This document shows, piece by piece, positions 26,739-35,383 of a stretch of DNA of 64,000 nucleotides (position 1 is its first letter; the number at the start of each line of letters is the position of its first letter). The position numbers were made by a program, and so were the translations under genes. The notes under the pieces are model-generated. The model did not search any database, was not told the DNA's origin, and worked only from the letters and a program-made list of their open reading frames with translations. Source of the DNA: Pseudomonadota bacterium. GTDB lineage: Bacteria; Pseudomonadota; Gammaproteobacteria; Steroidobacterales; Steroidobacteraceae. The stretch covers positions 4,254 through 68,253 of the forward strand of contig JAEZCR010000126.1 in the NCBI GenBank assembly GCA_023433465.1, written 5' to 3'.

Positions 26739-27245
26739 TCAGCCGCCTGCTGCGCGCTGCGTGTATTGCACGTACGCGGGAATGGCGATCGCTGCCATGA
26801 TGCCGATCAGAAAGATGACAGGCAGCAACACGCCGAGGATTTTCACCCCAAGGGTGTTCGGCGGCGGCGGCAGGCCGTAAGTGTTCGGGCCTTCGGTCCC
26901 CCGCTTGAAAACCCAGATGAAGCCGACGAGCGGGATGAGCTGGAGCAGAACGGTCCATCCGCTCCAGTCCATGTCATGGCTGCGCTGAATCGCAACGAGA
27001 ATGCCGAACACGATCGCCACGGCGTACAGCAGCAGGAAGATGGCTCCCGCTACCGTCTCACTCGCGGCCGCGTTCACGCCCGCCATGATCGCGCCAAGGA
27101 TCAGGTAGGCGCCCGTGAAGTACGCGAGATACCGCAGTCGTCCGAGGCGCCCCTTGGCGGACCACATGCGAATTTCTTGAAATTCCTGCTCCGACTCGAC
27201 GTCGCTGACCGCCGCACGTGGCGGCGTATATGGATTGCTGGACAT
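26739..27245 (-). CDS. DUF805 membrane protein with pilin-like C-terminal helix
   Basis: 168 residues. The DUF805 hallmarks are present: GRLGRLRYL (near 31-39), helix pairs at ~42-60 and ~65-85, QRSHDMDWSGW, and GTEGPNTYG after a third helix. The last 30 residues form another helix reading IGIMAAIAIPAYVQYTQRA. This closely resembles the N-terminal alpha-helix of type IV pilins (GI.AAIAIPAY..Y..RA) but sits at the C-terminus and lacks a prepilin cleavage site before it. Inner-membrane protein of unknown function; alone between the POT gene and the FAD oxidase gene. Confidence 0.85.
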   Translation of the reverse strand: MSSNPYTPPRAAVSDVESEQEFQEIRMWSAKGRLGRLRYLAYFTGAYLILGAIMAGVNAAASETVAGAIFLLLYAVAIVFGILVAIQRSHDMDWSGWTVLLQLIPLVGFIWVFKRGTEGPNTYGLPPPPNTLGVKILGVLLPVIFLIGIMAAIAIPAYVQYTQRAAGG

Positions 27246-27357
27246 GACTCTCCCTCTCCTCCCGTGATGTTCTTGTTCTGCCGCGCCGGCGCGTCGCGTG
27301 ACGGCGCGGCGGGTCGGCCCAGCTTACACCCTGGAATAGGTAGACGCCTTACCGGAT

Positions 27358-28845
27358 TCAGGCGCCCGGATCGATATTGGCGTTGCGCCTGAATAGATTG
27401 GTCGGGTCGTACCTGCGCTTGAGCGCCACCAGGCGGGGATAGTTGTCGCCGTAGGTCGCGCGCACCCGCTGTTGTGGATCGTCCACCGCGATCGTGTTCA
27501 CGTAGAACCCCTTGGTGTGTGGCGACAGGCGATCGAACGTCGCGCGCGCCCAGCCCAGGTGCGCCTCGGAAGCCGCCTTGTCGCGCGGATCGGCCCAGAA
27601 GCCCTGCACGATGAGCGTGGAACGCGCGTCACGATTCCAGAATGCGGTGGCGTCGCGCGGCACGCGATTGAATGCGCCACCGCAATCGCCCGTGAACATG
27701 ATGCGCGCACCGGGTGGTTGGGCGGATTCCATGCTGTCGACCGCGGCATCGATCAACTCGGGCGAAATGCCCGTGAGGAAGCCGGAGCGTTCGTAGTAGC
27801 CAAGGCCGTGTTGCGAGCCGCGGTCCTGCGCCGTCTGCAACTCGATGTAACTGGACGGCTTCACGGCATCCACGAGCGGGCCGAACTGGCGGAGTGGTTT
27901 GACGACTTCCTCACCCTTGTCCGGGGGACCGCTGTAGCAGACGGAGAAGCCAAGCACCTTGCCGGGCTGCGGAAGGTTGGCGAGCATGGTGTCGACGAAG
28001 AGTTCATCGGGCTTGCTCTGGGAGAACTCGGCGATGAAACGAAGCAGCTCCTTCGCCTTCGCCAGTGGATAGAGCAGGACGCCGCCGTACATCGTCGGCG
28101 ACACCGGGTGGAGCTGGTATTCGAAAGACGTCACGACGCCGAAGTTGCCGCCGCCACCCTTGAGCCCCCACAGCAGTTCGGAGTTTTCGTCCTTGCTGGC
28201 GCGCACGTACTCGCCATTGGCCGCGATCACGTCGGCGGCGCGCAGGTTGTCGCATGAAAGTCCGAAGCGCGGCGTCAGTCGGCCGAAGCCGCCGCCCAAC
28301 GTGAGTCCGGCAGCGCCGGTGTGCGAAACGCGGCCGGCGGGCGTCGCGAGGTTGAAAGCCTGCGCTTCGCGGTCGAGATCGCCCAACAAGGCGCCGGAGT
28401 CCACGCGCGCCGTGCGCGCGATCGGATCGACGCGCACGCCGCGCATGAGCGAAAGATCGATCATCAACCCGCCATCGCAGACCGACTGGCCCGACAGGCT
28501 GTGTCCACCGGCGCGCACCGCGATCAGCAGATCCTGGGTCCGGCCGAAGTTCACGGCCTGCGCGACGTCCGCGGCGCCGGCGCACCGCACGATAAGCGCG
28601 GGCCGGCGATCGAACGCGCCGTTCCAGATGCGCCTCGCCTGCTCGTAGCCCTCGTCGGCCGCCGTGAGTAGTTTGCTGCGAAGGCGGGCGCGCAGTTCCT
28701 CGATGTCGGATCCACGCAGCACGAGTTCTTTGCCGGTGCGACCGATGGCCGGAATATCGGCGGTCGCAGCGAGCAGTCGCCGCGCCGGCAACATTGCGAT
28801 CACTCCCGCGGAGAGGGTCGAGGTGACGAAGGTTCTTCGCTTCAT
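27358..28845 (-). CDS. Tat-exported FAD-linked oxidase (berberine-bridge type)
   Basis: 495 residues from ATG 28845, which starts a KRRTFVTSTLSAG Tat-like signal and follows GGAAG. The FAD-binding PCMH domain contains VRAGGHSLSGQS, whose His normally carries covalent FAD, and HTGAAGLTLGGGFG. The BBE motif YPRLVALKRRYDPTNLF is at the C-terminus. Ser replaces the second flavin-linking Cys of bicovalent members (GRVSHTG). It would oxidise sugars or alcohols using oxygen in the periplasm; the substrate is unknown. It overlaps the upstream exported protein gene by 4 bp. A relative lies at 62484-63998. Confidence 0.9.
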   Translation of the reverse strand: MKRRTFVTSTLSAGVIAMLPARRLLAATADIPAIGRTGKELVLRGSDIEELRARLRSKLLTAADEGYEQARRIWNGAFDRRPALIVRCAGAADVAQAVNFGRTQDLLIAVRAGGHSLSGQSVCDGGLMIDLSLMRGVRVDPIARTARVDSGALLGDLDREAQAFNLATPAGRVSHTGAAGLTLGGGFGRLTPRFGLSCDNLRAADVIAANGEYVRASKDENSELLWGLKGGGGNFGVVTSFEYQLHPVSPTMYGGVLLYPLAKAKELLRFIAEFSQSKPDELFVDTMLANLPQPGKVLGFSVCYSGPPDKGEEVVKPLRQFGPLVDAVKPSSYIELQTAQDRGSQHGLGYYERSGFLTGISPELIDAAVDSMESAQPPGARIMFTGDCGGAFNRVPRDATAFWNRDARSTLIVQGFWADPRDKAASEAHLGWARATFDRLSPHTKGFYVNTIAVDDPQQRVRATYGDNYPRLVALKRRYDPTNLFRRNANIDPGA

Positions 28846-29687
28846 GGTTGTTTCTTCCTGGAGGACATCGACCTGCGATTCCCGAGGGCGCGGCATTCGC
28901 GCGCGGCTTCTTTCCCGGTGAGCTCGCCGATCACCTGCAACTCGGGTTGGTAGATCCACAGATCGCCGCGTCCGTCGAGGAGAAAGCCGAAACTCAGCTT
29001 CTCCTGGTCGCATCGGACAGGGCCCATGGTGAGACTGATCGGTGTCCAGCGCCGGTTACCGCGGAATTCGAAACTGCCGCTCTCGGCGGCCATATCGGCA
29101 TTGCGCGGCCGATCGGGGTTGTCGTTCTTTCCGTCCCGACCACTCGCCAGCCAGAACCAGACGCGTCCCGCGTCGCGCGAAGCGGCCCACATCGTCACGC
29201 GCACGGTTTTTCCGTGATACGGCCTCGCGTCGACCACTTGTCGCAACTGACCCCAGCCGTGTGATTTCTTGCCGCGTGCGCCGATGCACAGCGGCGTGCC
29301 GTCCTGCGGAACGCGGAACACGAACTGGTCCATGCGCGTGCCGGCCCGCTGCCAGATGCCGGGACCCGTCAACGGATCATCGTCGGGAAACACGCCCATG
29401 AGGCCCGTCGCCGGATCGAGCTTGATCACCTGCTGTTGCCGCGTTGCCGCCGCCGCGAGATCGACGCCGTCGAGCGGATCGTCCGGCAAGGCGCGGCAGC
29501 GCGGGATCCTGCCGACGACCATGATCTCGGGTAGCGAGGAGTCGCCGGATCGGGTCGTTTGTTCTGCTTCATGGCTGGTCCCGGCATCGGGCTGCGACGC
29601 CGCATCGGCTCCCATGGGCTGGGCCAGGGCGACGGATAGAAACGCCGTAAACAGCAGGCTTCCCACGGTGCGCAGCCTCGAATGCAC
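28842..29687 (-). CDS. Exported protein of unknown function co-encoded with FAD oxidase
   Basis: 281 residues from a GTG start; Sec signal LLFTAFLSVALAQPMGADA. A variable low-complexity region follows to ~residue 55, then a folded domain rich in W and G strands (residues ~115-265) with VTMWAASRDAGRVWFWLASG, and a C-terminal Cys pair region. The latter half resembles a carbohydrate-binding-type beta-sandwich, but I cannot name the family. Its stop overlaps the start of the FAD oxidase (4 bp), so the two are co-expressed and both exported. It may bind the oxidase's substrate; that is speculation. Confidence 0.75.
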   Translation of the reverse strand: MHSRLRTVGSLLFTAFLSVALAQPMGADAASQPDAGTSHEAEQTTRSGDSSLPEIMVVGRIPRCRALPDDPLDGVDLAAAATRQQQVIKLDPATGLMGVFPDDDPLTGPGIWQRAGTRMDQFVFRVPQDGTPLCIGARGKKSHGWGQLRQVVDARPYHGKTVRVTMWAASRDAGRVWFWLASGRDGKNDNPDRPRNADMAAESGSFEFRGNRRWTPISLTMGPVRCDQEKLSFGFLLDGRGDLWIYQPELQVIGELTGKEAARECRALGNRRSMSSRKKQP

Positions 29688-29814
29688 GAGACAAACGGGT
29701 CATGAAGCGACGGCAGTATATCCGTCCCGGCGCCGGCACCGCAGCTCATGAAGACGAACCTGGATGAGCGTTTAGAATCGTTCGCAGCACCAGCCGCCTT
29801 TTCGAGGAGACGCG

Positions 29815-30408
29815 ATGAAAACATGGACCCGCACCTTCACCGCGCTGCTCGCCTGCGCACTCATTGCGCCGGTGCTCCGGTCGGCCGACTTGCCGCCCGA
29901 GTTCACGAAGCACGGCGCGCCGAACGACTTCGACTTCGAAATCGGATCATGGAAGACGCACCTGCGTCGGCTGACGAAACCTCTCACCGGTTCCGGCGTC
30001 TGGGTGGAGTACGAAGGCACGACTGTAGTTAGAAAGGTCTGGGACGGGCGCGCGAACCTCGTCGAACTCGACGTCACGGGGCCGGCGGGCCGGATCGAGG
30101 CGTTGAGCCTTCGACTGTTCAACCCGGAAACGCGCCAATGGAGCCTGAACTTCGCGAACGCGCGCGGCGGCGTCATGGCGGCGCCCGCGTTGGGCGGATT
30201 CAGCAAGGGGCGTGGCGAGTTCTACAACTTCGATACGCTCGACGGCCGTGAAATCCTGGTGCGTTTCGTGATCTCCGACATCACACCCACCTCCTGCCGC
30301 TTCGAACAAGCCTTTTCGGCCGACGGCGGCAAGACCTGGGAGGTCAACTGGATCGCCGTCGATTCGCGGGGTGGGGATGGCGGTGCCGGTGTAAAAAGTG
30401 GGGATTAG
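29815..30408 (+). CDS. Exported small protein, DUF1579-like
   Basis: 197 residues. The signal peptide is FTALLACALIAPVLRSA. The mature part begins with DFDFEIGSWKTHLRRL, the FD..IG.W motif at the head of many DUF1579/heme-binding-like beta-barrels, and has LVELDVTGPAGRIEALSLRL and a cupped strand pattern to ~180. Function unknown. The last residues (GGAGVKSGD) do not belong to the fold: they are encoded by one arm of the long inverted repeat that begins at 30373, and the stop codon itself lies in the repeat. The ATG follows GAGGAG. A possible -10 (TAGAAT) lies near 29774. Confidence 0.75.
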   Translation: MKTWTRTFTALLACALIAPVLRSADLPPEFTKHGAPNDFDFEIGSWKTHLRRLTKPLTGSGVWVEYEGTTVVRKVWDGRANLVELDVTGPAGRIEALSLRLFNPETRQWSLNFANARGGVMAAPALGGFSKGRGEFYNFDTLDGREILVRFVISDITPTSCRFEQAFSADGGKTWEVNWIAVDSRGGDGGAGVKSGD

Positions 30409-30477
30409 CGCCGGGCGCCCGAATTGCCACCACCATCTCCGCTAATCCCCACTTTTTACACCGGCACCACTATCCCC
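30373..30477. repeat. Long inverted repeat (two 38-bp arms) spanning convergent gene ends
   Basis: Arm 30373-30410 and arm 30440-30477 are reverse complements at 36 of 38 positions. They are separated by 29 bp that include a 10-bp perfect palindrome (30412-30421, CGGGCGCCCG). Each arm carries GTGCCGGTGTAAAAAGTGG and then a GGATTAG whose TAG is the stop codon of the gene entering it, so both convergent proteins end GAGVKSGD. It looks like a mobile palindromic element (REP/MITE-like) that landed between two genes and now serves as a shared terminator. No transposase is encoded. Confidence 0.8.
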
Positions 30478-32466
30478 ACCCGCCAATTCGATCAGCGCAA
30501 TATCGGAATTCTCAGTGCGCCGGTCGAATACGATTTCGCCGGCGGCGGTCACGTCGAAATCGCCGATGGTGAACTCGCGGCCGAAATCGGTGAGTTGGCG
30601 CTGCTGCCCGGTGTCGAGATCCACGCGCCAGAAATTCACGTGCGCCATCTCGCCTTGAAGCACCACGAGCGCATGTGTGCCGGGCACGAAGGTGACACGC
30701 CGCGAACCTCGCGGTAGCGTGATGGGCCCCAGCGATCGAGGCGTGCCGTCGGCATTCGCGGCTTTCACTTCATAGGTCGGACCGACTCCGATGTCCGCGT
30801 ACACCAGCAGTGAACCGTCGGACGACCACTGCGGGTTGATCGCGTCGCGATCGAACATCATCACCGGCCTCGAACCGTCGACGGGAATGCGGAACAGCCG
30901 CCGCCCGCGTTCGCTCATCGCGGCGACCGCGAGCGCCTTACCATCGGGCGTCCAGGCCGGCGCGCCGCGGATCTCGAGCTCACCGGAGATCACTCGCACG
31001 GCATCGCCTTCGGCGCCGATGACGTTGAGCCGCGTGCCGTCGCGACTTTCCTCCACGAAGGCGAGCTGACTCCCGTCGGGGGAGATCGCCACGCCCCCGA
31101 CGATGCGCGCATCACTGCCGCTGGCGAGCTCGGTGGCCGTGCCGCCCACCAGCTTCCAGATGCCGTAGCCGGTACCCTTGGGCGATACGTAGAGCAGGTA
31201 GTTTGGCCCCGATCGGGGCGCGAGTCCTCCGACGGAAGATAGCTCGATGCGCCGCGCCGCGGATTCGGGCGCGATCCCGTCCTGCATCGCGACCCTCCAC
31301 AGGCTGGCCTTGGCGCGCTCCACGGTCGCGACCAGTCGGCGACCGTCAGCGCTGGCCGCAAGCGACGTGTACTGTTCGATGCCGAAGCTCACGCGCTCTG
31401 ATCGTCGGCGCTGAACGTCGTACGAAAACAGCCACGGACCGGCGCCCTCGTCAGTCGTCGCGAGATACAGCAGCGTGCGTGCGTCGGCGAACGCCGGGTA
31501 CAACACGCGCGAGTTGTGGTGAGTCAGGCGCTCGACCCCGGTCCCGTCAGCCCTCATGCGCCACAAATCCATTTCGTCCGGCGGGATGCCCTGGGTGAAA
31601 TAGATGAACGAATCGTCGGGCGCCCAGATCTGAAAATGGCTGTGCATCCCGCGCGCGCCGACGTACAACCGGCGCGGTTCGCTCTGCGCGGATGCCAGGA
31701 GGAAGGTGGGATCACCGGGTTCCGTCGTGTGAAACACCGATCGGCCGCCGTCGCTAGACCAATCCATTTCCACCGCACCATTGCGAAAGGGTCGCAGCGC
31801 TCCGCCGATGACGGGCACGGCCCACATGCTCACCTCGTCCGCGCCCGGCGCGGGATTCGACACGCGCGTCCAGAGCGTCACCAGGCTGCCGTCGGGCGTG
31901 AACCCGAGGCTGCGCACTTCCGGGTTGAGTAGTTCGGGCGCCCGTCCCTGGGTCAGGTTGCGGAACTCCCCGCTGCCCACCTGCGTTACCCATGCGTCCA
32001 TCTTCCCGTCGCGATCCGACAGGAATGCCACGAACCGGCCGTCACGCGAAATCGCGGCCGCCCGCTCGACGCCCTCGAAGTCCGTGAGCGGAACCACGCG
32101 CGCGCCGCGCAGCGGCTGCATGGCGTCGCGCGGCTCACGCGTCAACCACCATGTCAGGAATCCGGCGATCGCGATGACCGCGAACGCGCCGGCGAGATAC
32201 GGTGGGCGGAGCAACTGGCTCCGCTCCGGCGAAAGCTGCGGGCCCCGCGTTGCCATCCAGGCGTCGAGCTCTCCGCGGAACGCGTAAACAGAGCCGCGCT
32301 TGTCGTGAAGGTGCCGCCGGATCGGCATGCCCTCGCGTTTTTCCCAGCGCTGCACCGTCGTGACGTCGCGCTTCACGTAGGACGCGATCGCCTTCCACGA
32401 ATCCAGCCGTTCACCCTGCTGCGGCGCGGCGGAATCCTTCGCGGGACCGGTGGCGGGGGAAGTCAT
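30442..32466 (-). CDS. Membrane one-component regulator: HTH, one TM helix, TolB-like propeller
   Basis: 674 residues from ATG 32466 (ATG 32484 also possible). An excisionase/MerR-like HTH (SWKAIASYVKRDVTTVQRWE, then VYAFRGELDAWM) occupies ~residues 15-70. One TM helix (YLAGAFAVIAIAGFLTWWL) lies near 90-108, and a large periplasmic domain of WD40/TolB-like (PD40) strands follows, with units such as AAISRDGRFVAFLSD and VAISPDGSQLAFVEE. This DNA-binding plus propeller layout is recurrent in Acidobacteria and Xanthomonadales-type genomes and is thought to sense periplasmic ligands. The C-terminal GAGVKSGD comes from the inverted repeat. Target genes are unknown; 32620 is the divergent neighbour. 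Confidence 0.85.
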   Translation of the reverse strand: MTSPATGPAKDSAAPQQGERLDSWKAIASYVKRDVTTVQRWEKREGMPIRRHLHDKRGSVYAFRGELDAWMATRGPQLSPERSQLLRPPYLAGAFAVIAIAGFLTWWLTREPRDAMQPLRGARVVPLTDFEGVERAAAISRDGRFVAFLSDRDGKMDAWVTQVGSGEFRNLTQGRAPELLNPEVRSLGFTPDGSLVTLWTRVSNPAPGADEVSMWAVPVIGGALRPFRNGAVEMDWSSDGGRSVFHTTEPGDPTFLLASAQSEPRRLYVGARGMHSHFQIWAPDDSFIYFTQGIPPDEMDLWRMRADGTGVERLTHHNSRVLYPAFADARTLLYLATTDEGAGPWLFSYDVQRRRSERVSFGIEQYTSLAASADGRRLVATVERAKASLWRVAMQDGIAPESAARRIELSSVGGLAPRSGPNYLLYVSPKGTGYGIWKLVGGTATELASGSDARIVGGVAISPDGSQLAFVEESRDGTRLNVIGAEGDAVRVISGELEIRGAPAWTPDGKALAVAAMSERGRRLFRIPVDGSRPVMMFDRDAINPQWSSDGSLLVYADIGVGPTYEVKAANADGTPRSLGPITLPRGSRRVTFVPGTHALVVLQGEMAHVNFWRVDLDTGQQRQLTDFGREFTIGDFDVTAAGEIVFDRRTENSDIALIELAGGDSGAGVKSGD

Positions 32467-32619
32467 GTCCTTGTCCTGAAACATCGGCGCATTTTCGGCA
32501 TGCCGCCGCACGGCAAACAGCGGCAAGACACCGCGCGCGGGCTCGTGCCGCATCTTACCGCTTGTCTCAGGTGACTCCCGGGACGAGCGTGCGTCACGCC
32601 AACAACCCAAGGAGCCCAC

Positions 32620-33132
32620 ATGTCAGGAGACTTCACCATCGTCGTTCGGGAGCGGGTCCGGTTCGGTGACCTGAAGAAGGACCCCGGAGAGACCGATTTC
32701 GATTCCGACGCACTGCTGCTCGGCCAGTCAGGCTCGTTCCCATTCACCTGCCCGGGAGTCGACACGACGAAATCCGCCGTCCTGCAGTTCGCGCATCGCG
32801 GGTCGAAGCAATTCATCAGCTTTCCCGTTCCGCAGCCGGACGGGGGCCTTGACGGCCTGTCGCCGGAGCACCCGGTCATGATCAATGGCGTGCAACTCAT
32901 CGGCGGAATTCCTTCCACGCCCGGCAATTCGATCTGGAGCACGCGCGTGCTGCTCATACCGGCACACGTGCTCCGCCGCGACAACCATCTGCACATCGAA
33001 ACCAGCACGGTGGATGGCCGGAGCAACCTGGACAACTTCACCCTCGACAACCTCGTCGTCTTCTACAAGACGCGGCAGTTCATCCGGCTGCCGATCGAAG
33101 TGTCGGGCCAACTCGAAGAGAACCCCGGCTAG
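32620..33132 (+). CDS. Protein of unknown function upstream of haloperoxidase
   Basis: 170 residues, no signal peptide and no membrane segment. It is beta-rich with a C-terminal IWSTRVLLIPAHVLRRDNHL and FTLDNLVVFYKTRQF. I do not recognise a family. It begins 153 bp from the divergent HTH-TolB regulator and ends 27 bp before the vanadium haloperoxidase, so it is probably co-transcribed with the latter and possibly controlled by the former. Length and codon use look normal for this genome, and the frame is preceded by AAGGAG, which supports a real gene. Confidence 0.75.
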   Translation: MSGDFTIVVRERVRFGDLKKDPGETDFDSDALLLGQSGSFPFTCPGVDTTKSAVLQFAHRGSKQFISFPVPQPDGGLDGLSPEHPVMINGVQLIGGIPSTPGNSIWSTRVLLIPAHVLRRDNHLHIETSTVDGRSNLDNFTLDNLVVFYKTRQFIRLPIEVSGQLEENPG

Positions 33133-33159
33133 AGGGGCGCACACGCAGGAGCACATACC

Positions 33160-34440
33160 ATGAAGCCGTTCAAACTAGTCAGAAGTCTCACCACCTCGCT
33201 GATGCTCGGACTGATCGTCATCGCCGCGCAAGCGGGCCCGCCCAGACCCGACGCCGAGGTGATCGTCGAATGGAACGAACTACTGCAGTCCGTGGTGCCG
33301 GCCGGAGGCCTGAACCCGCCGCGCTACTACGCCATGCTGCACGTCGCCATGTTCGACGCGGTCAACTCGATCGAACGGAGCCATGGGCGCTACCGCTTCA
33401 GCGTCCCGGGCGCCCCGGGCGCTTCGTCGGAAGCCGCGGCTGCTCAGGCCGGTCACGACATCCTCGCGGCGTTGTTCCCGGCGCCGGATCAGGTCGCGAG
33501 GTTCGACGCGGCGCTCAACGCGCGCCTCGATCTCGTCAATCCACATCGCGCCCGAATGGGTGCGCTGGTGGGAAAGGCGATCGCGAAGCGGGTGCTCGAC
33601 TGGCGTCAGAATGACGGCTGGTCGCAGATACCGCCGGCCTTCGTGCAGCCGGCCATTCCGGGAGTGTGGCAACCGACGCCGCCCGCGTTCCAGGCGGCGC
33701 AGTTCGGCCAGTTCGCGAGCACGCAGCCATTCGCCCTGTTGACGCCCACGCAGTACCTGCCGCGCCGTCCTCCGGCGCTGGACAGCGCCGAATACACCGA
33801 GGGTTTCAACGAAGTGAAACGCCTGGGATCGGCTTCGAGCATCGAACGCACGGCCGAACAGACGCAGCTCGCGCGGTTGTTCGCGAGTGTCACCTCGAGC
33901 ACCGTTCATTGGGCCTTGTGGAACAACGTGGCGCGCGACACCGCGCGCGATCGCCACCTCTCGCTGATCGAGACCGCGCGACTGTTCGCGCTGCTGAACG
34001 GGTCGATTCACGACGGCGTGCAGACTTCGCACAGCAGCAAGTTCGTGTACGCCTTGTGGCGACCGATCACCGCGATCCGGCGCGCCGATGAGGACATGAA
34101 TCCGCTGACGGATCCGGACCTCACCTGGTCGTCGCTGCTGACCACGCCGCCCTACCCATCACATGCGGGAAACCAGGCCTGCGTCGGGGCCAGCGCGGCG
34201 CGCGCGCTGGCGCTGTTCCATGGCACGGACACCGTGCCATTCACGGCGGTGTGGACGGGCTCAGGCGGCAATCCGGACGTGACGCGGCCATACTCGGGTT
34301 TCTGGCAGATGGCGACGGACCAGGCCAACAGCCGCGTCTACGGAGGAATTCACTTCACCTTCGAAAACGATGCGAGCCGCGAGGCCTGCCCGCGCGTTGC
34401 CGAGTACGTGTTCACTCACTACATGCGGCCGCGTGGCTGA
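33160..34440 (+). CDS. Exported vanadium-dependent haloperoxidase-like protein (PAP2 superfamily)
   Basis: 426 residues with a Sec signal (LTTSLMLGLIVIAAQA). The vanadate/phosphate pocket of the family is recognisable: K-F-V-Y-A-L-W-R-P-I-T (domain 1 Lys and Arg), PYPSHAG (domain 2, Ser-His), and S391-R392-V-Y-G-G-I-H398 (domain 3, Arg and the vanadate-ligating His). PSHAG replaces the commoner PSGH. Members oxidise halides with peroxide or act as acid phosphatases; which applies cannot be read from sequence. ATG preceded by AGGAG. Found with an unknown partner 27 bp upstream. Confidence 0.88.
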   Translation: MKPFKLVRSLTTSLMLGLIVIAAQAGPPRPDAEVIVEWNELLQSVVPAGGLNPPRYYAMLHVAMFDAVNSIERSHGRYRFSVPGAPGASSEAAAAQAGHDILAALFPAPDQVARFDAALNARLDLVNPHRARMGALVGKAIAKRVLDWRQNDGWSQIPPAFVQPAIPGVWQPTPPAFQAAQFGQFASTQPFALLTPTQYLPRRPPALDSAEYTEGFNEVKRLGSASSIERTAEQTQLARLFASVTSSTVHWALWNNVARDTARDRHLSLIETARLFALLNGSIHDGVQTSHSSKFVYALWRPITAIRRADEDMNPLTDPDLTWSSLLTTPPYPSHAGNQACVGASAARALALFHGTDTVPFTAVWTGSGGNPDVTRPYSGFWQMATDQANSRVYGGIHFTFENDASREACPRVAEYVFTHYMRPRG

Positions 34441-34509
34441 CATCGACCGCGCCCCACGAGACGAATGGATTGCCCAGCCCCGCGCGCACGTGGCGCGGCG
34501 ACGCGGGGA

Positions 34510-35250
34510 TCACTGCCTCATCGGCAACCGCTCGTCGACCCACTGCTCGAGCTCGGCGAGCGCTTGCACGGGATCGTCCAGGACTTTCTGGTTCATGCCC
34601 GAGCCCTGGCCGAGTACGCGACCGTCGTGTGCCAGCAACAGGTAGGTAGGAAAGCCGCGGATGCCGGCCGCGGCGATGAACGCCCCGGCCTCCGGGGCCA
34701 CCGGCCAGTCGAATCGGCGCTGCTCCACGAATCGCTTCGCGTCGTCCGTGGAATCATGGGTGATGGCCAGGTAGCGGAACTCCGGATGTTTGCGGCGGAA
34801 TTCATTCAGTGCCGGCACTTCCTTGATGCAGGGCACGCAGGTCTCGAAGAAGAAGTTCACGAGCGCGGGTTGCCCCATCAGATCGGCATTGGTCACACGG
34901 CCGCCGTCCAGACGTACGAGGTCGAACTCCGGCAGCCGCTCGATGACCTCCGGTTTGGGCTCGATGCGCAACGTCATGGTGTTCGCGGCATCGTCGCGGT
35001 GCTGCGTGAACTTGATGCCCTCCTGCATTCGTTGCGCCAGTTGATCGGCAGTCAGTGGTGCGCCCGATTCGTCTTCGAAGATCAGCCGCGTGTCCGCGGG
35101 TAGTTGGAGTGCGTCGCGCAACATGCGCTCGGTCTCCGTTCCCTTGCCGGATGCCTGCGCTTCCACTTCAGCGGGCCTGGAGCACGCGCAAAGCCCGGCA
35201 GCGGCGCACGAGATGAGCACGAGCGCGAGGCGGGCACGAAATGGCGACAT
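34510..35250 (-). CDS. TlpA/redoxin-like thiol-disulfide lipoprotein
   Basis: 246 residues. The N-terminus has a probable lipobox (L-C-A-C23). An extra domain of ~80 residues precedes a thioredoxin fold with C138-V-P-C141 in NFFFETCVPCIKE and the cis-proline segment IRGFPTYLL. It would act as a periplasmic thiol reductase, as TlpA/ResA do in cytochrome maturation or envelope redox upkeep. It stands alone between the haloperoxidase (convergent) and a PD-(D/E)XK gene. The N-terminal domain (residues ~30-105) is not one I can name. Confidence 0.88.
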   Translation of the reverse strand: MSPFRARLALVLISCAAAGLCACSRPAEVEAQASGKGTETERMLRDALQLPADTRLIFEDESGAPLTADQLAQRMQEGIKFTQHRDDAANTMTLRIEPKPEVIERLPEFDLVRLDGGRVTNADLMGQPALVNFFFETCVPCIKEVPALNEFRRKHPEFRYLAITHDSTDDAKRFVEQRRFDWPVAPEAGAFIAAAGIRGFPTYLLLAHDGRVLGQGSGMNQKVLDDPVQALAELEQWVDERLPMRQ

Positions 35251-35383
35251 GGTGACTCCGGCGAGTGGTGTTCACCGACTCTAACAGAGCCCGCGCTTCC
35301 GACTCTAGCTACACGTTCGTCTCGTTCGCCTGGCGTTCAGCCGGCGTTCAGCAATCAATCGCGTGTCTTCTCTTGTCACACGC

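Noticed and set aside
24757..27392. Long open frames over the peptide transporter on both strands
   Set aside because: They overlap the clear POT transporter, have Arg/Asp/Glu/His-rich composition without domain motifs, and cross gene boundaries.
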